A stretch of 48,334 nt of DNA from an uncultured Alphaproteobacteria bacterium (GTDB taxonomy: Bacteria; Pseudomonadota; Alphaproteobacteria; HIMB59; GCA-002718135), in the NCBI GenBank assembly GCA_902593125.1, contig CACJGU010000008.1, positions 1 to 48,334 of the forward strand, in the 5' to 3' direction. The notes under the pieces were generated by a model. That model searched no databases, was not told the DNA's origin, and saw only the letters and a program-made list of their open reading frames with translations. Shown here piece after piece: positions 42,303 to 48,334 of this stretch (position 1 is the stretch's first letter; every line of letters begins with the position of its first letter). Position numbers and translations under genes: made by a program.

Positions 42303-43201
42303 TGTTTGGATTAAATAAAATTATTCCGGTTGAGCCTAATATTAATTTTTTAGGCTTAAGAAAAAAATTTTTAATTTTTTCTATTGTTGCAATTATTATC
42401 TCAATTTGTTTACTAACTGTTAAGGGTTTAAATTTAGGTATAGATTTTAAAGGTGGTACTCTAATAGAGGTTAGTACTAAAAACACATCAATTGGTGAAT
42501 TAAGAGATATGTTATCGGAAAATTTCAATGATGTATCATTACAAGAATTTGGAAGTAAAGATAAAATCTTGATCAGGTTACAAAATAAAAGTAACCAAGA
42601 AAGTATAGAAACCGTTAATGAAGTTAAAAACTTAATTCAAGATAAAGTTTTAGAGTTTAGAAGATCAGAATTTGTAGGACCAACTATTAGTTCTGAGTTA
42701 CTTTTAAGAGGATTCCAAGCTGTTTCATTTGCATTGATAGCTATACTAATTTATATTTGGTTAAGGTTTGAATGGCAATTTGGTTTTGGAGCAGTTGTTG
42801 CATTAACTCATGATGTTTTGTTTACTCTTGGATTGCTTTCAGTATTTAATGTAGAGTTCTCTTTAGCAACTATAGCAGCTATTCTAACAATTGCTGGTTA
42901 TTCAATAAACGATACAGTTGTTATATTTGATAGAGTTAGAGAAAATTTAAGAAAATATAAAAAAATGGAATTAGTGGAGATTTTTAATCTTTCTGTTAAC
43001 AATACTTTATCTAGAACAGTAATGACAAGCTTAACAACATTATTAGCATTATTTTCTCTATTTATATTTGGTGGAGAAGTAATTAGGCCTTTTGCTTTGA
43101 CAATGATAATAGGAGTAGTTATTGGAACTTATTCCTCTGTATTTATTGCGGTCCCAACTTTATTAATCTTTAAGTTCAGACCGCAAGATGAAAATGATTA
43201 A
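42302..43201 (+). CDS. secF: Protein translocase subunit SecF
   Basis: This partner of SecD in the export machinery has 299 residues and six helices. Early motif GLNLGIDFKGGTLIEV lies near 46-61. The membrane core has FVGPTISSELLLRG near 121, RFEWQFGFGAVVALTHDV near 149, and IAAILTIAGYSINDTVVIFDRVREN near 194-218. The C-terminal Arg-Thr-x-Met-Thr-Ser-Leu-Thr-Thr (SRTVMTSLTTLLAL) is present. The gene is coupled to secD by a one-base overlap and ends convergently with sod, overlapping by 4. Confidence 0.96.
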   Translation: MFGLNKIIPVEPNINFLGLRKKFLIFSIVAIIISICLLTVKGLNLGIDFKGGTLIEVSTKNTSIGELRDMLSENFNDVSLQEFGSKDKILIRLQNKSNQESIETVNEVKNLIQDKVLEFRRSEFVGPTISSELLLRGFQAVSFALIAILIYIWLRFEWQFGFGAVVALTHDVLFTLGLLSVFNVEFSLATIAAILTIAGYSINDTVVIFDRVRENLRKYKKMELVEIFNLSVNNTLSRTVMTSLTTLLALFSLFIFGGEVIRPFALTMIIGVVIGTYSSVFIAVPTLLIFKFRPQDEND

Positions 43202-43794
43202 GCGTTATTTAAATTTTCTGCAACTTTTTCCCAATTAACCAAATTATCAATAAATGCTTTTAAATAATCTGGTCTTCTGTTTCTATAGTCGACATAATAT
43301 GAATGTTCCCATACATCGCATCCAAGCAAAGGTGTATGACCATGAACAATTGGATTTTCTCCATTAGGTGTTTTAGTAATTTCTAACTTTCCATTATTTA
43401 GAACTATCCAGCACCAACCTGATCCAAATTGTCCAATACCTGCGTTTATAAAATCCTCTTTCATTTTTTCAACTGAACCAATGTCTGAAACTATCTTATT
43501 TTCTAGCTCAGATGGAATTTTTCCATCTGGATTATTTTTCATAATTTCCCAAAAATGAACATGATTTATATGTTGTGCCACATTGTTGAATACTGGAGCA
43601 TTTTTTTGATATGAGTTTATTACTATATCATTAATATTATCATCTGATATGTTTTGTTCTTTAATAAACTTATTTCCATTTGTAATATAAGCCATGTGAT
43701 GCTTATCATGATGCAGCTCTAAAGTTTCAGCCGACATATACGGCATTAGAGCATCTTTACTATAGGGTAGATCTGGTAACTCTAGATTTATCAT
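43198..43794 (-). CDS. sodB: Superoxide dismutase, Fe type
   Basis: This enzyme converts superoxide to oxygen and hydrogen peroxide in the cytoplasm; there is no signal peptide. Metal ligands by alignment with E. coli SodB are His28 (LELHHDKHH), His78 (INHVHFW), Asp160 and His164 (CDVWEHSYY). The active-site glutamine is at Gln74 in VAQHINH, the position used by iron enzymes; manganese enzymes carry it elsewhere. The length of 198 residues fits. It lies between secF and uvrA, both near; uvrA ends 15 bases upstream, so read-through from uvrA is possible. Confidence 0.94.
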   Translation of the reverse strand: MINLELPDLPYSKDALMPYMSAETLELHHDKHHMAYITNGNKFIKEQNISDDNINDIVINSYQKNAPVFNNVAQHINHVHFWEIMKNNPDGKIPSELENKIVSDIGSVEKMKEDFINAGIGQFGSGWCWIVLNNGKLEITKTPNGENPIVHGHTPLLGCDVWEHSYYVDYRNRRPDYLKAFIDNLVNWEKVAENLNNA

Positions 43795-43809
43795 TTTAAT
43801 TCCTTTTAA

Positions 43810-46614
43810 TTATAAAATTTTCTTTAAAAATTCACCTGTATAGCTTTTTTTATTATTTGCAATATCTTCGGGTGTTCCTGTTCCAACAATTTGACCACCA
43901 TTTACTCCACCAAGTGGGCCAAGATCAATTATATAATCAGCTGTTTTAATAACATCAAGATTATGTTCAATTACAATCACTGTATTACCTTCATCAACAA
44001 GAGTATGAAGAATTTTAAGTAATTTTTTAACATCATCAAAATGTAGACCTGTAGTTGGTTCATCGAGTATATATAATGTTTTTCCTGTTGATCTTTTTGA
44101 TAATTCTTTAGATAATTTAATTCTTTGTGCTTCACCTCCAGACAAAGTTGTAGCTGATTGACCAATTTTTATATAATCCAAACCAACATCCATTAAGGTT
44201 TGTAATTTTTGTTTTATAGTTGGAATTTTAACAAAAAAATTATAACCTTCTTCTACAGTCATATCTAATACATCGGAGATTGATTTGTCTTTATATTTTA
44301 CTTCTAATGTTTCTCTGTTGTATCGTTTACCTTTACAAATATCGCATTCCACATAAACATCAGCTAAAAAATGCATTTCTATTTTTTTAACCCCATCTCC
44401 TTCGCATGATTCACATCTACCACCCTTTACATTAAAAGAAAATCGACCTGGTTTATATCCTCTAGCATTTGATTCATTTAAATTTGCAAACCAATCTCTA
44501 ATAGGAGTAAAGCAACCTGTATATGTAGCTGGATTTGATCTTGGCGTTCTTCCAATTGGAGATTGATCAATATCAATTACTTTATCGATATGATTAATAC
44601 CTTTAAAGTTAAAACGACTTTCATCTTTATTTAAGGATTTATTAAAATATTCATCTAACCTTTGATATAATGTATCAATTATTAATGAAGATTTACCACT
44701 TCCAGAAACACCTGTCACAGTGATAAAATTTCCAAGAGGTAAAGTAATATTTAGATTATCCAAATTATTTGTTTTAATTTTATTAAGTTTGAAGACTTTG
44801 TTTTTATTAAATTTTCTTCTATTTCTTGGAACCTCTATCTCTAAAGATTTATTTAAATACTTTGCTGTCAAACTTTTATTATTATTTAATATTTTTTTAA
44901 GACCTCCTTCGGCTATTATATGACCTCCATTAACACCCGCTTTAACACCTATATCAATTATGTGATCAGATTGTCTAATTGCATCTTCGTCATGCTCAAC
45001 AACAATTACTGTATTTCCCAAATCTCTTAATCTAAATAATGTTTCTATAAGTTGTTGATTATCTTTTTGATGTAATCCAATTGATGGTTCGTCCAAAACA
45101 TACAAAACTCCTGTTAAGCCAGAACCAATTTGACTTGCTAATCTAATTCTTTGGCTTTCACCTCCAGATAAAGTTTTACTAGCTCTTGCTAATGATAAAT
45201 AATCTAAGCCAACTCTATTTAAAAAAACTAATCTATCTTTAATTTCTTTAATTACCCCTTCAGCAATTTTCTTATTATTTTTATCAAGTTTATTCTCTAG
45301 AGATGAAAACCAACTTAAACATTCACTTATTGATTTTTTAGTAATGTTACCGATATGATTTTCATCGATTCTTACAGCTAAAGCTTTCTCATTAAGACGG
45401 TAACCATTACAAACTTCACAGTCTCTCTCAGATAAATATTTTTCTAATTCATATTGAAGCCACCATCTTTCAGTCTCTTCATATTTTCGATCAATGAAGT
45501 TTATTATTCCCTCAAAATCATATAAGAAATTTAGTTCGCTATTTTCATCTCCATAAAGAATGATATTTTTTACTTTTTTTGGAATTTTACTCCATGGAAC
45601 ACTTTTCTTTACTTTAAATTGTTTTAATATTTTATCTATTGTTTCAACAAAATATTTTTTTTGGTAACCAAATACTTTTGTTTCCCATGGTTTAATGGCC
45701 CCATCAACAATTGATCTTGTTTCATCAGGGACAATCTTGTATTCATCAAAATATTTTTCAACACCAAGTCCATCACATTCAGAACAAGCACCTTGCGGAG
45801 CATTAAAACTAAATAATCTAGGTTCAATTTCTTCAATACTAAATCCAGATACAGGACATGCAAATTTTGAAGAAAATACAGATATTTTATTTGTATCCAA
45901 ATTTTCTAAATATAACAAACCATCTGAAAGTGTTAAAGCAACTTCTATACTTTCACTTAATCTTTGCTGGATATTTTTTTTTACAACAAGTCGATCAATC
46001 ACAACATCAATATTGTGTTTAAAATTCTTTTTAAGTGAAGGCACTTCATCAATATCATAGACAACATTATCTACTTTGAGACGTTGATAACCTCTTTTTT
46101 TTAAATCTTCGATTTCTTTTCTATATTCACCCTTTCTATCTCTTACTATTGGAGATAAAATATATATTCTCTTATCAATATTATTTTTTATAATTTGATC
46201 AGTCATTTCACTTACTGATTGTGATTTAATTGGCTTACCTGTTGTTGGAGAGTAGGGAACACCAACTCTAGCATATAGCACTCTTAGATAATCATAAATT
46301 TCTGTAACAGTACCTACAGTACTTCTCGGGTTTTTTTGTGTTGTTTTTTGCTCTATTGATATAGCTGGAGACAAGCCATCTATACTATCAACATCAGGTT
46401 TATTCATCATTTGTAAGAATTGTCTCGCGTAAGCTGATAAACTTTCAACATATTTTCTTTGTCCCTCAGAATAAATAGTATCAAACGCGAGTGTTGACTT
46501 ACCCGAACCACTAACTCCAGTTATAACAACAAGTTTATTTTTAGGTATTTCAAGGTTAATGTTTTTAAGATTGTGCTCTCTAGCGCCTTTTATAACAATT
46601 TTATCTAAATTCAT
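43810..46614 (-). CDS. uvrA: Excinuclease ABC subunit UvrA
   Basis: This is the damage-recognition ATPase of nucleotide excision repair. Its 934 residues are full length. Two ABC modules are seen: Walker [10 protein letters not shown] near 33-41 and again GVSGSGKSS near 636; signature LSGGE appears in both halves ([16 protein letters not shown] and [16 protein letters not shown]). The C-terminal zinc finger (CESCEGDG ... CDICKGK) has all four Cys. The first zinc motif reads Cys-Pro-Val-Ser, losing one Cys, which I recall as common in alphaproteobacteria. It is divergent from ssb, the usual arrangement. Confidence 0.97.
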   Translation of the reverse strand: MNLDKIVIKGAREHNLKNINLEIPKNKLVVITGVSGSGKSTLAFDTIYSEGQRKYVESLSAYARQFLQMMNKPDVDSIDGLSPAISIEQKTTQKNPRSTVGTVTEIYDYLRVLYARVGVPYSPTTGKPIKSQSVSEMTDQIIKNNIDKRIYILSPIVRDRKGEYRKEIEDLKKRGYQRLKVDNVVYDIDEVPSLKKNFKHNIDVVIDRLVVKKNIQQRLSESIEVALTLSDGLLYLENLDTNKISVFSSKFACPVSGFSIEEIEPRLFSFNAPQGACSECDGLGVEKYFDEYKIVPDETRSIVDGAIKPWETKVFGYQKKYFVETIDKILKQFKVKKSVPWSKIPKKVKNIILYGDENSELNFLYDFEGIINFIDRKYEETERWWLQYELEKYLSERDCEVCNGYRLNEKALAVRIDENHIGNITKKSISECLSWFSSLENKLDKNNKKIAEGVIKEIKDRLVFLNRVGLDYLSLARASKTLSGGESQRIRLASQIGSGLTGVLYVLDEPSIGLHQKDNQQLIETLFRLRDLGNTVIVVEHDEDAIRQSDHIIDIGVKAGVNGGHIIAEGGLKKILNNNKSLTAKYLNKSLEIEVPRNRRKFNKNKVFKLNKIKTNNLDNLNITLPLGNFITVTGVSGSGKSSLIIDTLYQRLDEYFNKSLNKDESRFNFKGINHIDKVIDIDQSPIGRTPRSNPATYTGCFTPIRDWFANLNESNARGYKPGRFSFNVKGGRCESCEGDGVKKIEMHFLADVYVECDICKGKRYNRETLEVKYKDKSISDVLDMTVEEGYNFFVKIPTIKQKLQTLMDVGLDYIKIGQSATTLSGGEAQRIKLSKELSKRSTGKTLYILDEPTTGLHFDDVKKLLKILHTLVDEGNTVIVIEHNLDVIKTADYIIDLGPLGGVNGGQIVGTGTPEDIANNKKSYTGEFLKKIL

Positions 46615-46624
46615 GAATATTAGT

Positions 46625-46637
46625 GTTATCTAATAAC
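46625..46637. promoter_or_regulatory. Small inverted repeat between uvrA and ssb
   Basis: GTTAT, a three-base spacer and ATAAC form a perfect 5-base inverted repeat 10 bases before uvrA and 34 before the chosen ssb start. It sits where a shared operator would be expected. It does not match the GAAC-N7-GAAC or GTTC-N7-GTTC consensus of alphaproteobacterial LexA. It may be coincidence in AT-rich sequence. Confidence 0.2.
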
Positions 46638-46671
46638 TTTAATATGTTATATGGATATATATAGAAATCTT

Positions 46672-47145
46672 ATGGTTGGTAGTGTTAATAAAACTATTTT
46701 ATTAGGGAATCTAGGAAGAGACCCTGAAATTCGTTCAATGCAATCTGGAGCTAAAATGGCATCATTCTCAATTGCCACTTCTAAAAGATGGAAGGATAGA
46801 AATACTCAAGAACAAAAAGAAAAAACATCTTGGCATAACATTGTCGTATTTGGAGATGGTTTGGTTGATATAGTTGAAAAATATGTAAAAAAAGGTTCTA
46901 AAATATACGTTGAAGGAGAGTTACAAACTCGTAAATGGCAGGATAAGGATGGCAATGATAGATATACAACAGAGGTTATATTACAAGGTTATAACTGTAA
47001 TCTTACACTTTTAGATAGTAGAAATAACTCTCAAATTGATAGCAATAATTCTGATCAAGCAAATCAATCTCAAGCAATTGAAGATAATTCCATTGGGAAT
47101 CAATCAAATGATTCTAGTGATTTGGATGAAGATATCCCTTTTTAG
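46672..47145 (+). CDS. ssb: Single-stranded DNA-binding protein
   Basis: This OB-fold protein coats single-stranded DNA in replication and repair. The N-terminus MVGSVNKTILLGNLGRDPEIR is the alphaproteobacterial Ssb start, so I place the start at 46672, not at an ATG 21 bases upstream that adds seven unrelated residues. The OB fold covers about 1-110 with WHNIVVFG and YVEGELQTRKWQDKDG. A Gln/Asn/Ser-rich linker follows, and the acidic tip DLDEDIPF recruits partner proteins. It has 157 residues. It lies between uvrA (divergent) and gyrA (same direction). Confidence 0.95.
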   Translation: MVGSVNKTILLGNLGRDPEIRSMQSGAKMASFSIATSKRWKDRNTQEQKEKTSWHNIVVFGDGLVDIVEKYVKKGSKIYVEGELQTRKWQDKDGNDRYTTEVILQGYNCNLTLLDSRNNSQIDSNNSDQANQSQAIEDNSIGNQSNDSSDLDEDIPF

Positions 47146-47284
47146 TAAATTTTCTTAGATAATTAAATTAAATCATTGATAAATAGTAATTTTATTAGGT
47201 TATCAATTGAATTATTTATATTGGTTTAAAAACAACTTTTTGATATAAAAAATTATATTTTTCTTAGAAAACTTGGATTTTTTA

Positions 47285-48334
47285 GTGCCTGACGATACAA
47301 TAATATCAAAAAACAATAACGACAATTCTTCAATCAATCCAACAGTAAGTTTGGAGCAAGAAATGCAAAAATCTTATTTAGATTATGCAATGTCAGTAAT
47401 TGTGAGTAGAGCTCTTCCAGATTGTAGAGATGGTTTAAAGCCAGTCCATAGGAGAATTTTATACTCTATGAGTGAATCTGGTTATAATTATAATAAAGCA
47501 TATAAAAAATCTGCAAGAATTGTAGGTGATGTCATGGGTAAATACCACCCACATGGAGACTCTGCTATTTATAACTCTATGGTTAGAATGGCACAGGATT
47601 TTTCAATGCGATTAGAACTAATTGATGGTCAGGGTAATTTCGGTTCTTTGGATGGAGATCCTCCTGCAGCAATGAGATACACTGAGGCAAGACTTGCTAA
47701 AGTATCTGAAAAGCTTGTTGAAGATATTGACAAAAATACTGTTATGTTTGAACCCAATTATGATGACACAACAAAAGAACCCTCAGTTTTACCATCTCAA
47801 TTTCCAAATCTTTTAGTTAATGGAGCATCAGGAATTGCAGTTGGAATGGCTACTAATATTGCTCCACATAATTTAGGAGAAGTCATAGACGCATCTTTGT
47901 ATCTTATTAAAAATCCAGAATGTAATATTTCAGATCTTCAAAAATATATTTTTGGTCCTGATTTTCCAACAGGAGGTCAAATAATTGGTAAAAAAGGTAT
48001 AGCAGAAGCTTTTGAAACTGGAAGAGGAGGTTGTGTAGTTAGATCGAAAACTAGTATTGAAAATTTTAAAAAGGATCGAGAAGCTATAATTCTCCATGAA
48101 ATACCTTACCAGGTTAATAAATCGAAATTATTAGAAAGGATTGCAGAAATTGTAAAAAATGGAATTGTTGAAGGAATTTCAGATTTAAGAGATGAGTCAG
48201 ACAGAAACGGTGTTAGGGTTGTTATAGAACTTAAAAAAGATGTAGACTCAAATATTATTCTCAATCAATTATATAAACACACTTTAATTCAAACGACATT
48301 CAATTCTAATATGCTCGCTTTAAATAAAGGTAAG
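47285..48334 (+). CDS. gyrA: DNA gyrase subunit A (3' end missing)
   Basis: This is the breakage-reunion subunit of DNA gyrase; about 350 N-terminal residues are visible and the frame runs off the window. It starts at GTG, giving [36 protein letters not shown] follows the short Asn-rich leader. The DNA-cleaving Tyr is Tyr132 in [10 protein letters not shown]. The quinolone-contact region reads GDSAIYNSM: Ser93 corresponds to E. coli Ser83 and Asn97 to Asp87. The ATP-subunit contact and tower regions are only partly present. It lies 139 bases after ssb; that gap is AT-rich and shows no clear promoter or terminator to my eye. Confidence 0.97.
   Translation, partial: MPDDTIISKNNNDNSSINPTVSLEQEMQKSYLDYAMSVIVSRALPDCRDGLKPVHRRILYSMSESGYNYNKAYKKSARIVGDVMGKYHPHGDSAIYNSMVRMAQDFSMRLELIDGQGNFGSLDGDPPAAMRYTEARLAKVSEKLVEDIDKNTVMFEPNYDDTTKEPSVLPSQFPNLLVNGASGIAVGMATNIAPHNLGEVIDASLYLIKNPECNISDLQKYIFGPDFPTGGQIIGKKGIAEAFETGRGGCVVRSKTSIENFKKDREAIILHEIPYQVNKSKLLERIAEIVKNGIVEGISDLRDESDRNGVRVVIELKKDVDSNIILNQLYKHTLIQTTFNSNMLALNKGK

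Noticed and set aside
45695..46060. Plus-strand open frame of 121 codons inside uvrA
   Set aside because: Antisense to conserved uvrA zinc-finger coding sequence; Ser/Thr-rich shadow with no motif.
46651..46671. Upstream ATG start for ssb
   Set aside because: The seven extra residues do not match Ssb, whereas the next ATG gives the typical Met-Val-Gly-Ser-Val-Asn-Lys start.
46615..46671. A LexA (SOS) box between uvrA and ssb
   Set aside because: No GAAC/GTTC direct repeat with seven-base spacing; only a short GTTAT/ATAAC inverted repeat is present.
1..48334. tRNA/rRNA genes, CRISPR arrays, insertion sequences or prophage
   Set aside because: I saw no cloverleaf-like GC-rich segments, no regularly spaced repeats, no transposase or integrase motifs and no terminal inverted repeats; all long stretches are explained by coding genes.

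Overview
The window is a gene-dense, strongly AT-rich piece of bacterial chromosome. Genes abut or overlap by a few bases almost everywhere, and no stretch of 300 bases lacks a gene; the longest gap is about 140 bases, before gyrA. I see no tRNA, rRNA, CRISPR array, insertion sequence or prophage. The gene content points to a streamlined marine alphaproteobacterium of the SAR11 / HIMB59 (AEGEAN-169) kind. The reasons are the alphaproteobacterial SerC type, the uvrA | ssb - gyrA and DUF815 | yajC-secD-secF layouts, malyl-CoA lyase with malate thiokinase, many DMT permeases, and AT-driven Lys/Asn/Ile-rich proteins. This assignment is inference, not a database match.

Layout, left to right. (1) 1-2.6 kb: the end of a NupQ-type permease, a BMP-family binding protein and a purine-type phosphoribosyltransferase form a purine base/nucleoside uptake and salvage unit. 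(2) 2.6-5.1 kb: a nitroreductase carrying the iodotyrosine-deiodinase lid residues, a tiny membrane protein, a rhodanese, a small unknown protein and a DMT permease. (3) 5.2-9.9 kb: TrpB2, DUF1015, SerC and a short SerA form a phosphoserine-centred operon, followed by convergent htpG. (4) 11.8-15.7 kb: an SLT-like lipoprotein, an M20 amidohydrolase, an orphan ABC-2 permease, a VTT membrane protein and small membrane proteins. (5) 15.7-19.3 kb: a PHYHD1-like dioxygenase, a nucleoside hydrolase, and psuK-psuG for pseudouridine breakdown. (6) 19.3-22.9 kb: a roughly 1000-residue fusion of kinase, M23 peptidase and class III aminotransferase domains, then a LysE exporter. (7) 23-24 kb: a DUF4864 protein and an SRAP/HMCES protein, translationally coupled. 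(8) 24.1-27.1 kb: mcl-mtkA-mtkB, the acetyl-CoA/glyoxylate-forming end of the serine cycle. (9) 27.1-28.9 kb: a small accessory patch with a tiny membrane protein, an unknown secreted protein, a histidine phosphatase and a possible ADP-ribosyltransferase-fold protein.

(10) 28.9-34.9 kb is the most intriguing region. A creatininase-family amidohydrolase, a BchC-like dehydrogenase, a PTPS/QueD homologue lacking two key residues, a GT4 glycosyltransferase, a methyltransferase, a deaminase-less RibD reductase and a GTP cyclohydrolase II with a degenerate RibB-like N-terminus lie together. They read as a pathway from GTP to a reduced, glycosylated and methylated pterin- or pyrimidine-like product that I cannot name. 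(11) 34.9-39.5 kb: a BCP peroxiredoxin, two DMT permeases, an omega-aminotransferase, an acylphosphatase and a periplasmic FKBP fused to a rhodanese-like domain. (12) 39.5-48.3 kb is housekeeping: a DUF815 ATPase, yajC-secD-secF, Fe-type superoxide dismutase, uvrA, ssb and the start of gyrA, which carries Asn at the site equivalent to E. coli Asp87.

Two themes run through the window: scavenging of purines, nucleosides and pseudouridine, and one-carbon/serine metabolism (SerC/SerA plus Mcl/MtkAB).
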